Positions 24,801 through 35,795 of a DNA stretch of 64,000 bases are shown in pieces; positions within the stretch are counted from its first letter, which is position 1, and the number at the start of each line of letters is the position of its first letter. The stretch covers positions 148,501-212,500 of the forward strand of contig JAODUO010000635.1 of NCBI GenBank assembly GCA_025642075.2. The letters are read 5' to 3'. The stretch comes from Ridgeia piscesae (lineage: Eukaryota; Annelida; Polychaeta; Sabellida; Siboglinidae). The position numbers and the translations under genes are program-made. The notes under the pieces were generated by a model. That model saw only the letters and a program-made list of their open reading frames with translations, did not search any database and was not told where the DNA came from.

Positions 24801-25869
24801 TAAACAGCTTTCATGCCTATATTGCCATGCAACATTTTATGAACAGGTTTTTATTGCATATTGTATAAATACATGTACAGTGTAGTTCTTTTATTTTAAT
24901 CATTTTTACCTGGTTTTTTCTCCATTTTAATGCTTTCATTTTAATGCTTTTTATGACTTTTTTGTTTGTCAGAAAATAGCTCAGATGAGCTAATATTATA
25001 CTATTCTACATGTTTTTTTACATCGTAATGTTAGGATTTATAACTTTTTATAATTGTTATGTTGACATGTCTCAGGATAGTTTAATTTATTTCACATCAC
25101 AAACTTTCATTTTACATATCCAAGTCAAGATGACAAGTATGTTTACCTGTAAAGACGTTCGTCAAACGTGACACATTACCATCATCAGTACTAATGATGA
25201 ATGACATATACGATGATGTCATGTGTCAATAGTGTCATTAGTAGTGATGAAGTTAACATGTCATGTTCCATGACCTACTTGAGGGTTACTGAGATGTGCT
25301 AATATGGTGTTTGAATGGTTGACCTCAATGGTAGCTAGTGCAGTGTTTGTGTGTTTATGTGTTTATGACTGACATATTTGTTGACATTGGGTGTATTTTA
25401 AACAAATTAATATCTGACAAGTTGGTTTACATCTGCATGGAGTGCATTTGTGTCTGACATTTTAATTGGTTGACTTCTATGTGGAGTGCATTTGTGTCTG
25501 ACATTTTAATTGGTTGACTTCTATGTGGAGTGCATTTGTGTTTGACATATTGGCTGACCTCTGTGTGGAGTGCATTTGTTTTTGCTCCAAAATTATCATA
25601 TTAATTAAATATGTACGTTAATCATGCCTGTATGTCTGACACAATCCAACTAAAATTTCTAAACAAATACTAGATCCTAATTGAAAACAAAATTAAAAAA
25701 CGACGGCAATATTGAGGCACAGAACACTGGCATATGTATTTTATTATGATTGAAATGAATACATATAATGTATAAAACCACAAATAAAGTATATAATTAT
25801 ATATCTCACGAAGACATAGATCATATGAACCAGCCATGTCAAAGTAATTGTGTGTTTTCTTTGTCTCAG

Positions 25870-25960
25870 GCCCTGGCAAGAGTTGAACTCGTTCAGAAAT
25901 GTGATGTGGCACTACTTCCTGAGAACATCATGAAAAATATATCATCCTTCAGTCTGCCAA
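25870..25960 (+). CDS. RPTP exon 4: start of D1 with altered pTyr loop
   Basis: The acceptor ttctttgtctcag has a long pyrimidine tract and the donor is ccaa|gtaagt. The exon reads ALARVELVQKCDVALLPEN and then IMKNISSFSLP. It aligns without gaps to the family pattern CDxALLPENRGKNRYNNILPYD. The key phosphotyrosine-recognition motif KNRY is K123-N124-I125-S126 here, so both the Arg and the Tyr that stack on the phosphotyrosine ring are missing, and PYD is PSD. It leaves one base. Confidence 0.87.
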
Positions 25961-26094
25961 GTAAGTCTGACTAAGGCATACTCCCTTAGGGTAGCAACCC
26001 CTCGTATGATTACAGATTTGTTGAATTCACCCTCGAGTTTGCTGGGAATTGTTGTTGGTTAATTGTATGAATTGTTATTATGTGCGTGTTATGA

Positions 26095-26175
26095 ATGAAT
26101 GATGTGCGTGCGTGCGTGTTGCGTGCGTGCGTGTCGTGCGATGTGTGCATGCGTGCATGCATGAGTACATGCATG
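26095..26175. repeat. Degenerate (GCGT/GCAT)n microsatellite
   Basis: Alternating purine-pyrimidine run of gtgcgtgcgtgcgtgttgcg type that grades into gcatgcatg. It lies in the intron after exon 4 and is Z-DNA prone. Confidence 0.7.
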
Positions 26176-26724
26176 AATAGTCATACTTATAAAGTGTGAG
26201 GACAAGTGATTATAAATGTTATTGAAGTATAATTGTTCACTGGTTGCTAAGTTCTAGTCTAGCGTATCCTAAACAAATGTCTACAAACGGAGACAAGGTC
26301 ATGCTGAACTAGCTCCACACTGGCTGTACAAACAACAATTAAGTCATTATGAAAACTGGGAAAAACCTACATGTCTATGATAGCAATAGTATATCAATAT
26401 AATATTATGGTGACGTTGCATTTTTTCTTACATACAGTATAAACAACTGTGATGTTGTATTTTATATACAGTATAAACAACTGTGATGTTGTGTTTTACA
26501 TAGAGTATAAACAAACTGGGTAGGTGTGTTATTTACATTAGTATTACCATTTTGTTTTAATTACTATGGAGCGGTCTTTTTCACGGCTTCTCCAGAATCA
26601 AACAAAAAATTTATTAAACACAATAAACACGAGTTTATTATAATATATCATTGTCTCAATTGCATCATCACAGGAAATAGAAGCTGCTTGTACCACAACA
26701 AGCATGCACTTCCTAATGCTAGAT

Positions 26725-27540
26725 ATTCATCTTGCCCATGTGACATCTGTACTTGTTTCACACAGATAGTCATCTTGCCCATGTGACATCTGTACTTGTT
26801 TCACACAGATGTTCATCTTGCCCATGTGACATCTGTACTTGTTTCACACAGATGTTCATCTTGCCCATGTGACATGCTGTACTTGTTTCACACAGATAGT
26901 AATCTTGCCCATGTGAGATCTGTACTTGTTTCACACAGATAGTCATATTGCCCATGTGACATCTGTACTTGTTTCACACAGATGTTCATCTTGCCCATGT
27001 GACATCTGTACTTGTTTCACACAGATGTTCATCTTGCCCATGTGACATCTGTACTTGTTTCACACAGATAGTCATCTTGCCCATGTGACATCTGTACTTG
27101 TTTCACACAGATGTTCATCTTGCCCATGTGACATCTGTACTTGTTTCACACAGATGTTCATCTTGCCCATGTGACATCTGTACTTGTTTCACACAGATAG
27201 TAATCTTGCCCATGTGAGATCTGTACTTGTTTCACACAGATGTTCATCTTGCCCATGTGACATCTGTACTTGTTTCACACAGATGTTCATCTTGCCCATG
27301 TGACATTTGTACTTGTTTCACACAGATGTTCATCTTGCCCATGTGACATCTGTACTTGTTTCACACAGATAGTAATCTTGCCCATGTGAGATCTGTACTT
27401 GTTTCACACAGATGTTCATCTTGCCCATGTGACATCTGTACTTGTTTCTCACAGATAATCATCTTGCCCATGTGACATCTGTACTTGTTTCACACAGATG
27501 TTCATCTTGCCCATGTGACATCTGTACTTGTTTCACACAG
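26725..27540. repeat. 43-bp minisatellite flush with the exon 5 acceptor (about 19 units)
   Basis: Units read atgttcatcttgcccatgtg + acatctgtacttgtttcaca + cag. The last cacacag is the true acceptor of exon 5, and every unit therefore ends in the same pyrimidine tract plus AG. Confidence 0.95.
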
Positions 27541-27611
27541 GTGACCACTGTAGAGTGGTGCTGGAACCGAAGGAGAGCTCCACTGACTACATCAATGCCT
27601 GCTACATTGAC
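27541..27611 (+). CDS. RPTP exon 5: D1 DYINA motif
   Basis: The acceptor ttgtttcacacag is identical to the end of every unit of the preceding 43-bp array, and the donor is attgac|gtaagc. Read from the split Ser codon, the exon encodes DHCRVVLEPKES and then STDYINACYID, corresponding to the conserved RPTP segment DxxRVxL...SDYINAxYIDGY. It ends in phase 0. Confidence 0.92.
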
Positions 27612-27764
27612 GTAAGCATGTTTTCTCAGTGCACATCACTGTCAATGTGTCACTGCTTACTTAGACTTCGCTGTCCGACGTATGAGACACTCGATGCTCC
27701 CTGGTTGGATCGGTCAGCAGTCAGCATCCTGATGTCATTGCAACTTCTGTTTACTCGCTGGAGA

Positions 27765-29105
27765 CCTCAATAGCAGTGTTAATCTCAACAGTCATAACTA
27801 CTGGCTACTAGCTAAGTAGCTATACTGTCAGCAGTGTTAATCTCAGCTACCATTACTACTGGCTACTAGCAAAGTAGCTATTCTGTCAGCAGTGTTAATC
27901 TCAGTAGCCATGACTACTAGCTAAGTAGCTATTCTGTTAGCAGTGTTAATCTCGACAGCCATGACTACTGGCTACTAGCTAAGTAGCTATTCTGTCAGCA
28001 GTGTTAATCTCAGCTACCATTACTACTGGCTACTAGCTAAGTAGCTATTCTGTCAGCAGTGTTAATCTCAACAGCTATGACTACTGGCTACTAGCAAAGT
28101 AGCTATTCTGTCAGCAGTGTTAATCTCAGTAGCCATGACTACTGGCTACTAGCTAAGTAGCTATTCTGTCAGCAGTGTTAATCTCAGCTACCATTACTAC
28201 TGGCTACTAGCTAAGTAGCTATTCTGTCAGCAGTGTTAATCTCAACAGCCATGACTACTGGCTACTAGCAAAGTAGCTATTCTGTCAGCAGTGTTAATCT
28301 CAGTAGCCATGACTACTGGCTACTAGCTAAGTAGCTATTCTGTCAGCAGTGTTAATCTCAGCTACCATTACTACTGGCTACTATCTAAGTAGCTATACTG
28401 TCAACATTGTTAATCTCAGCAGCCATGACTACGGGCTACTAGCTAAGTAGCTATGCTGTCAGCAGTATTAATCTCAGCTACCATTACTACTGGCTACTAG
28501 CTAAGCAGCTATACTGTCAGCAGTGTTAATCTCAGTAACTCATGACTACTGGCTACTAGCTAAGTAGCTATACTGTCAGCAGTGTTAATCTCAGCTACCA
28601 TTACTACTGGCTACTAGCTAAGTAGCTATACTGTTAACAGTGTTAATCTCAGTAGCCATGACTACTGGCTACTAGCTAAGTAGCTATACTGTCAGCAGTG
28701 TTAATCTCAGTAGCCATGACTACTAGCTAAGTAGCTATACTGTCAGCAGTGTTAATCTCAGCAGCCATGACTACTTGGCTACTAGCTAAGTAGCTATACT
28801 GTCAACAGTGTTAATCTCAGTAGCCATGACTGGCTACAGCTAAGTAGCTATTCTGTCACAGTGTTAATCTCAGTAGCCATGACTACTGGCTACTAGCTAA
28901 GTAGTTATTCTGTCAGCAGTATTAATCTCAGCAGCCATGACTACAGGCTACTAGCTAAGTCGCTATTCTGTCAACAGTGTTAATCTCAGTAGCCGTGATT
29001 ACTGGCTACTAGCTAAGTAGCTATACTGTCAACAGTGTTAATCTCAGTAGTCATGACTACTGGCTACTAGCTAAGTAGCTATACTGTCAACAGTGTTAAT
29101 CTCAG
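27765..29105. repeat. 58-bp minisatellite (about 23 units)
   Basis: Units read ctactggctactagctaagt + agctatactgtcagcagtgt + taatctcagtagccatga. The inner block gctactagctaagtagct is a near palindrome. Variants alternate (cagctaccatta versus cagtagccatga) in a partly regular order. Lies between exons 5 and 6. Confidence 0.94.
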
Positions 29106-29267
29106 ATCAAACTGACATAACTGTTGGAGAGGTCAATGAAATAACCATCTAGCTATATCTAGTACTCTAAAAGTACTTAACTAAGTGATAATTTAGTAAA
29201 CATATAATTTTTTATGTCATGATTACACAAAACCTGCATCACCAGTTATCCATTGTTTATGTTTCAG

Positions 29268-29304
29268 TCGTACAGAAACACAAATGCGTACATTGCTGCC
29301 CAAG
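29268..29304 (+). CDS. RPTP exon 6: D1 short exon (YIAAQ)
   Basis: This 37-nt exon has acceptor tatgtttcag and donor cccaag|gtaggt. It encodes SYRNTNAYIAAQ, matching the conserved RPTP motif GYRxPxxYIATQGP. It ends one base into the Gly codon that exon 7 completes. Confidence 0.9.
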
Positions 29305-29369
29305 GTAGGTCTTGTTTGATTCTTCTTAGTTAAATCCAATGTATCCAGTGGTAGATGCTGCAATACACT

Positions 29370-29570
29370 TACTACCCACCCACCACCCACCCAAACACCC
29401 ACCCACCCACTCATTCACACACCCATCCACTCATTCATCACTCATCGACCGACCCGTCCGTCCGTCCGTCCGTCCGTCCGTCCGTCCGTCCGTCCGACCG
29501 ACCGACCGACCGACCGACCGACCGACTGACCGATCCCCCCCACCCACCAACCCACTCACTCACCTACTTC
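29370..29570. repeat. Compound microsatellite: (CCCA)n, (CGTC)n, (CGAC)n
   Basis: A CACCCACC-rich stretch passes into a clean (GTCC) tetranucleotide run (about 29453-29495) and then (GACC) (about 29496-29524), a one-base switch within the motif. Intronic, after exon 6. Confidence 0.92.
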
Positions 29571-29579
29571 TCTTTCGCC

Positions 29580-30350
29580 CTTTCAGTGTGTCACAGTTAT
29601 TAATGATTATCTAGACAAAACACCACAGATTTATTTCCAGTCATGTACATTTCAGTTGTATTTGTAGGTTATATAAATAATATGTAAAAAAATTGTGTTT
29701 CAAACATAACATCTTGTGTGGCTTTCTGTGAGCACACATTGTCTAGGTTGGAAGATAGTTGACACAGGTCATGTCTACAGCTTGACATCTGATACCACTG
29801 AAAGCCTAGTGCCAATGCCATTTACCCAGGCTATAATACCCAGTAACATATAGATGTTAAATACACAACATCAGCTTTACCAGAAATGGATATAATTTGA
29901 ATTCATTATACCGACTGATTAATTGTAGTGTGATTAAGTGCTGTTCATTTCGTAGAAGTATTGTCAGCCATGGCAGCTAGCATATTATATGCATGCATGC
30001 ATGAATTTGTGATTGGTAATTTTGTGTCAACTCAACTAAATGCTTTTGATAACAAATTGAGGACGTTGCTTGAGGCCAGCCCCAGGCCCAGAGATCAGAG
30101 GGGACAGTCACAGAGGCAGCTGTGCTCACTGCTCAATCATTCCATCTCTGTAAGCCTAATGATCCCATTTTAACTAGCAGTTCCCAAGTTCAGTTAATTA
30201 GACGCTTTGTATAAAAAATAAAAGTGATATCTATTTGTCATTAATATGAATTTTTTATTTCGATTGATAGTGGTAGACAAAATGGCAATGAAACACATGG
30301 GAACATACTAACTGATATGCAGTTGTTAAAAGTTTAAAATGGCAATATAA
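29580..30350. other. Intron 6 unique sequence
   Basis: No exon, element or array recognised. An atgcatgcatgcatg run is present near 29990. Confidence 0.5.
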
Positions 30351-31526
30351 AAAATGGCTTTATATGGCACATTGTCATCAATGTATGGCAAATTTGTTAC
30401 TGTGTGCAACATGCCCTACATGGCACACCGTCAGTGTTGTTTATGTATGCTACATGCCCTACATGTTGCACACTGTCAGTGGTGTTACTGTGTGCTACAT
30501 GCCCTACATTGCACACTGCCAATGTTGTTACTGCATGCTGCATGCCCTTTAGAGCACACTGTCAATGTTGTTACTGTGTTACAGGCCCGACATGCCACAC
30601 TGTCAATGTTGTTACTGTGTTACAGGCGCCACACTGTCAATGTTGTTACTGTGTTACAGGCGCCACACTGTCAATGTTGTTACTGTGTTACAGGCGCCAC
30701 ACTGTCAATGTTGTTACTGTGTTACAGGCCCCACATGTCACACTGTCAATGTTGTTACTGTGTTACAGGCCCCACACACCACACTGTCAATGTTGTTACT
30801 GTGTTACAGGCCCCACATGTCACACTGTCAATGTTGTTACTGTGTTACAGGCCCCACACACCACACTGTCAATGTTGTTACTGTGTTACAGGCCCCACAT
30901 GTCACACTGTCAATGTTGTTACTGTGTTACAGGCCCCACACACCACACTGTCAATGTTGTTACTGTGTTACAGGCGCCACACTGTCAATGTTGTTACTGT
31001 GTTACAGGCCCCACATGTCACACTGTCAATGTTGTTACTGTGTTACAGGCCCCACACGTCACACTGTCAATGTTGTTACTGTGTTACAGGCCCCACACAC
31101 CACACTGTCAATGTTGTTACTGTGTTACAGGCCCCACATGTCACACTGTCAATGTTGTTACTGTGTTACAGGCCCCACACACCACACTGTCAATGTTGTT
31201 ACTGTGTTACAGGCCCCACATGTCACACTGTCAATGTTGTTACTGTGTTACAGGCCCCACACACCACACTGTCAATGTTGTTACTGTGTTACAGGCCCCA
31301 CATGTCACACTGTCAATGTTGTTACTGTGTTACAGGCCCCACACACCACACTGTCAATGTTGTTACTGTGTTACAGGCCCCACATGTCACACTGTCAATG
31401 TTGTTACTGTGTTACAGGCCCCACACGCCACACTGTCAATGTTGTTACTGTGTTACAGGCCCCACATGTCACACTGTCAATGTTGTTACTGTGTTACAGG
31501 CCCCACACGTCACACTGTCAATGACT
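30350..31526. repeat. 41-bp minisatellite carrying the exon 7 acceptor and coding start (about 23 units)
   Basis: Units read gccccacatgtcacactgtc + aatgttgttactgtgttaca + g. The piece after each ttacag is the first ~27 bases of exon 7 (Gly-Pro-Thr-X-His-Thr-Val-Asn), and the piece before it is the acceptor. Short 34-bp variants (gcgccacactg) lie at the left and in the centre. Units alternate between acatgt and acacac forms. The rightmost copy is the functional exon. Confidence 0.96.
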
Positions 31527-31597
31527 TCTGGCAGATGATCTGGCAAGAGAAAGTGTACTGCATCATCATGGTTACCAAACTCTTTGAGCATGCCAGA
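31500..31597 (+). CDS. RPTP exon 7: D1 HTVNDFW motif
   Basis: The acceptor tgtgttacag and donor gccaga|gtaagt bound a 98-nt exon reading GPTRHTVNDFWQMIWQEK and then VYCIIMVTKLFEHAR. This is the RPTP segment GPxxxTVxDFWRMIWEQ...IVMLTxLxExGR. The first 27 coding bases are repeated about 23 times upstream in the 41-bp array, each copy with its own acceptor. The final copy is taken as the exon because only it continues into DFWQMIW. Confidence 0.93.
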
Positions 31598-32199
31598 GTA
31601 AGTTCAGTTCTCATCATGTCTCAAATAGCTTTCACTATAATCATTTGTAATTTACATGTCATTTAAATGTCAAGTCACAACCTATAACATAGGTTTACTG
31701 TGACCTTTACACATAGAATAATATGTTTAAGAATAAAATCAACATATACCTAAGAAGGGCATATAGATAGATAGGTTGGATTCTGAATAAGCGAGAGGGC
31801 TTCCTAGTCCACCTGCCATCTACAGTTGATTCTCTAGGTGGCAATCTTGTTAATGTTAAAGAAGATTTTCTCCAAAGTCATAAGCATCCTACATAGAACT
31901 ACAGTGAGGATGGGACCAATTGGGAGTTTATCTGGACCACCAATTTAAAGAACCGGTTACACCCTCTACCTGAGGATCACCAGAAAACCCCTGAGCCATG
32001 TTGAAACTGACTCCCACTGTGCCCCATTGACGTCACGCCTCTTCCTTTGGATCTGCACATGAATACAGAACAAATCACCACTTATAATGTAGTTGCATAG
32101 CCACTATTCAACTAATCAACAGACATTTTACATTACTTTTAGTTAGAGGCTTTCTTAACTGAAAATTAGATTCTTGGGAATTACTTGTGTAACAGCAAG

Positions 32200-32765
32200 A
32201 ATGTAAGCAGTACTATCACAATGAACACGATCACTACAGAGACAGATGTTTGTGTTTGTTTAGCAACAGTGTGAGAAGTACTAACACAATGAACACAATC
32301 ACTACAGAGATGTTTGTGTTTGTTTAGAAACAGTGTGAGAAGTACTAACACAATGAACACAATCACTACGGAGATGTTTGTGTTTGTTTAGCAACAGTGT
32401 GAGAAGTACTGGCACAATGAACACAATCACTACAGAGATGTTTGTGTTTGTGTTTGTTTAGCAACAGTGTGAGAAGTACTAACACAATGAACACAATCAC
32501 TACAGAGATGTTTGTGTTTGTTTAGCAACAGTGTGAGAAGTACTAACACAATGAACACAATCACTACGGAGATGTTTGTGTTTGTTTAGCAACAGTGTGA
32601 GAAGTACTGGCACAATGAACACAATCACTACAGAGATGTTTGTGTTTGTGTTTGTTTAGCAACAGTGTGAGAAGTACTGGCACAATGAACACAATCACTA
32701 CAGAGATGTTTGTGTTTGTTTAGCAACAGTGTGAGAAGTACTGGCACAATGAACACGGCCGCTAC
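32200..32765. repeat. 64-bp minisatellite carrying the exon 8 acceptor and coding start (about 8 units)
   Basis: Units read caacagtgtgagaagtacta + acacaatgaacacaatcact + acagagatgtttgtgtttgt + ttag. They contain the tttgtttag acceptor plus about 45 bases of exon 8 (Gln-Gln-Cys-Glu-Lys-Tyr...). Some units have an extra ttgtgt. A two- to three-unit super-repeat (…ggcacaatg / …aacacaatg) is visible. Confidence 0.93.
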
Positions 32766-32840
32766 AGAGACATAGAAGTGTGGCTGAAGAACACACACAT
32801 ACTCTCTGATTTCTACGTTCGCACATTCAGAATCAAAAAG
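32724..32840 (+). CDS. RPTP exon 8: D1 central strand segment
   Basis: The acceptor tttgtttag and donor aaaaag|gtaaac give a 117-nt, phase 0-0 exon of 39 codons: QQCEKYWHNEHGRYRDIEV followed by WLKNTHILSDFYVRTFRIKK. It matches the family segment KCxxYWP...YGDIxVxLxxxxxxxxYxIRTFxxxK. The first ~45 coding bases recur in the 64-bp array immediately upstream. Confidence 0.9.
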
Positions 32841-33560
32841 GTAAACATGTTCACATTGGCAGATATTACAAGTAGGAAGAAGCACAACTGTAAAAGAATG
32901 TTATTACAAGTGCATTTACTAGTGCATGTTCTTGTTGTAACAATCCAATCATGCTCTGCCGATCTTTTAAAGCATCTCTAATGACATACATATTTATTAC
33001 TGCTTACACTATTTAAATTCATGAAAGTATTTTGCTGTATATTTATTCAAGTTTTATTAGTCTTAACTAATTAATATGTTTTACAACTGAATCAACTTCT
33101 TTTATGTAACTATTTTGCATGATATTTTATTATTTGAACTTTTAAACTAGCATCATTAATTTATGTATTTGAGTTGTTAAATCGGTCTTATTTCCTACAT
33201 ATGTCTTATGTTAAACACCATGAATGCTCGGGATGTGGTGCTATACAAAATAAGCATAATTATTATTATAAAGCAGTATCTGGATTATTGATTATTACCA
33301 TGTGCCTAATAGAGTATTCTGCTGTAAATACTGTATAATTGTGCAGTTTTATCACAAACATGACCAGCTAATTGTTGCTCGTCTGTCATAGCTTATATAA
33401 GATCCAGCACAATCATGGCCTGTGTATGGAGGAGTTGGCCGTAGAAATGTTAAGAGTCAAACTGGCTGCCTGTTCTTGGTCCTCCACTCCATCCATCATT
33501 TGATGCTGTCACAAATAGTTCAATAATAACCTTGTTTTCTTTCCACAACTGGTGACCTTT
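32841..33560. other. Intron 8 unique sequence
   Basis: AT-rich intronic DNA with no recognisable feature before the 29-bp array. Confidence 0.5.
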
Positions 33561-33569
33561 CTGAGGTGT

Positions 33570-35036
33570 CTTCCAGTGATACCTGTGTCTTCTGTCTTCC
33601 TGTGACTTGTGTGTTCTGTGTCTTCTGTCTGCCTCTGACCTGTGTCTTCTGTCTGCCTCTGACCTGTGTGTTCTGTCTGCCTCTGACCTGTGTGTTCTGT
33701 CTGCCTCTGACCTGTGTGTTCTGTGTCTTCTGTCTGCCTCTGACCTGTGTGTTCTGTGTCTTCAGTCTGCCTGTGAGTGACCTATGTCTTCTGTGTCTTT
33801 TGTCTGTCAGTAACCTGTGTCCACAGTCTACCTGTGTCTTCTGTGTCTATTGTCTGCCTGTGACCTGTGTGTTGTCTCCCGTCTGCCTGTGACCTGTGTA
33901 TTGTCTTCTGTCTGCCTGTGACCTGTGTGTTGTCTTCTGTCTGCCTGTGACCTGTGTGTTGTCTTCTGTCTGCCTGTGACCTGTGTGTTGCCTTCTGTCT
34001 GCCTGTGACCTGTGTATTGTCTTCTGTCTGCCTGTGACCTGTGTGTTGCCTTCTGTCTGCCTGTGACCTGTGCATTGTCTTCTGTCTGCATGTGACCTGT
34101 GTATTGTCTTCTGTCTGCCTGTGACCTGTGTGTTGTCTTCTGTCTGCCTGTGACCTGTGTGTTGCCTTCTGTCTGCCTGTGACCTGTGTGTTGCCTTCTG
34201 TCTGCCTGTGACCTGTGTGTTGTCTTCTGTCTGCCTGTGACCTGTGTGTTGCCTTCTGTCTGCCTGTGACCTGTGTGTTGTCTTCTGTCTGCCTGTGACC
34301 TGTGTGTTGTCTTCTGTCTGCCTGTGACCTGTGTGTTGTCTTCTGTCTGCCTGTGACCTGTGTGTTGTGTTCTGTCTGCCTGTGACCTGTGTGTTGTTGC
34401 CTTCTGTCTGCCTGTGACCTGTGTGTTGTCTTCTGTCTGCCTGTGACCTGTGTGTTGTCTTCTGTCTGCCTGTGACCTGTGTGTTGCCTTCTGTCTGCCT
34501 GTGACCTGTGTGTTGTCTTCTGTCTGCCTGTGACCTGTGTGTTGTCTTCTGTCTGCCTGTGACCTGTGTGTTGTCTTCTGTCTGCCTGTGACCTGTGTGT
34601 TGTGTTCTGTCTGCCTGTGACCTGTGTGTTGTTGCCTTCTGTCTGCCTGTGACCTGTGTGTTGTCTTCTGTCTGCCTGTGACCTGTGTGTTGCCTTCTGT
34701 CTGCCTGTGACCTGTGTGTTGTCTTCTGTCTGCCTGTGACCTGTGTGTTGTTGCCTTCTGTCTGCCTGTGACCTGTGTGTTGTCTTCTGTCTGCCTGTGA
34801 CCTGTGTGTTGTCTTCTGTCTGCCTGTGACCTGTGTGTTGTCTTCTGTCTGCCTGTGACCTGTGTGTTGTCTTCTGTCTGCCTGTGACCTGTGTGTTGTC
34901 TTCTGTCTGCCTGTGACCTGTGTGTTGTCTTCTGTCTGCCTGTGACCTGTGTGTTGTTGCCTTCTGTCTGCCTGTGACCTGTGTGTTGTCTTCTGTCTGC
35001 CTGTGACCTGTGTGTTGTCTTCTGTCTGCCTGTATA
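33570..35036. repeat. 29-bp minisatellite running into the exon 9 acceptor (about 45 units)
   Basis: Units read ttgtcttctgtctgcctgtg + acctgtgtg. The final unit changes to ctgcctgtatag, supplying the AG of the exon 9 acceptor; the other units have no YAG at that place. The array thus provides a pyrimidine-rich tract over 1 kb long. The left 250 bp are a diverged form (tgcctctgacc). Confidence 0.95.
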
Positions 35037-35037
35037 G

Positions 35038-35189
35038 GTTGGCTGTGCTGAGGAGCGCACTGTCACACAGTTCCAGTTTGTCTGCTGGACGGACCACGAC
35101 TGTCCAAACCCCAGCTCACTGCTCGAGTACCGCAGACGCATCCGGGCATTTGTGAAGGACCAGCCAGGACCCCTTGTGGTACACAGCGG
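35038..35189 (+). CDS. RPTP exon 9: D1 WPD loop and start of the catalytic loop (Cys to Ser)
   Basis: The acceptor gtctgcctgtatag and donor cagcgg|gtcagt frame 152 nt. The translation starts VGCAEERTVTQFQFVCW and ends QPGPLVVHSG. The WPD loop reads W256-T257-D258-H-D-C-P, so the general-acid Asp is kept while the Pro is Thr. The catalytic signature VVHCSAGxGR starts VVHSG: the Cys codon is AGC at 35185-35187 (S289). The segment FxxxxWxDHxxP...LLxYxxxVRxFxxxxxGPLVVH identifies the domain securely. The Cys-to-Ser change needs only one base (TGC to AGC). Confidence 0.92.
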
Positions 35190-35194
35190 GTCAG

Positions 35195-35475
35195 TGCTCT
35201 CACAACCATATGGGTCCACTCAGACTGTGGTGGTCCAAATTCAGACCACACACGTCTACTTAAACAACTCAGGCAGGTCCACTCAGGCCACCTGGGTCCC
35301 TTAGACCACATAGGTCCACACAGACCATACAAGTCCACTCAGACCACACAGGTCCACTCAGACCATGGGGGTCCATTCAGACCACACAGGTGTACTTAAA
35401 CCACCCAGATAGGTCCACTAATTTCACATGGGTCCCCTTAGACTACATAGGTCCACTTAGACCATACAAGTTCTT
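35195..35475. repeat. Degenerate 'ggtccactcagacc' repeat after exon 9
   Basis: Loosely periodic ggtccactcagaccacacag words follow the exon 9 donor. They share the words ccacctgggt and cccttaga-cacataggtcc with the array after exon 11. Confidence 0.85.
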
Positions 35476-35656
35476 TCAAGTAGTGTTCTAGCTACCTTCT
35501 AAAAGATGTCAACATATGGGTCTCGTAATTGCTAAATCCTAATTGAAGCAGTTACATATATGACAGCTATACATACATGGTCTTGTGGAATGACTTGACA
35601 GCTGTTCATCCAGTAATTAGTTTCTGTGACGTTCCCTTGTGCTGTGGCCATTGCAG

Positions 35657-35792
35657 CACTGGTGTAGGCCGCACTGGGGCCTTCATTGCTGTGGACGCCA
35701 TGCTGGAGAGATTGTCTGTGGTGAAGACTGTGGACATCTTCAACTATGTCACTTCACTGAGACGCTGCCGGCAGAACATCATCAGGACTCTG
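35657..35792 (+). CDS. RPTP exon 10: D1 P-loop remainder
   Basis: The acceptor gtggccattgcag and donor actctg|gtaagt bound 136 nt. The first base completes G290 and the exon continues TGVGRTGAFIAVDAMLER, then LSVVKTVDIFNYVTSLRRCR, then QNIIRTL. This is the remainder of the PTP signature (GxGRTGxFIAxDxM...VDIxNxVxxLRxxRxxMVQT). The phosphate-binding Arg is kept at R295. The Q-loop Gln (QTxxQ) is replaced by R333. Confidence 0.93.
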
Positions 35793-35795
35793 GTA

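Larger units (their letters stand above)
21206..25860. other. Unique part of intron 3, mostly AT-rich
   Basis: No gene was recognised. It contains short TA runs (about 21675-21715), an (ACTC)n stretch (about 23004-23024) and a long (TA)n tract (24086-24160). A possible weak LINE end lies near 24685-24800, where a damaged frame reads GRRIWNSLANEL. Confidence 0.5.

Noticed and set aside
26725..31526. CRISPR-like arrays
   Set aside because: Units are head-to-tail with no unique spacers, and this is eukaryotic intronic DNA; these are minisatellites.
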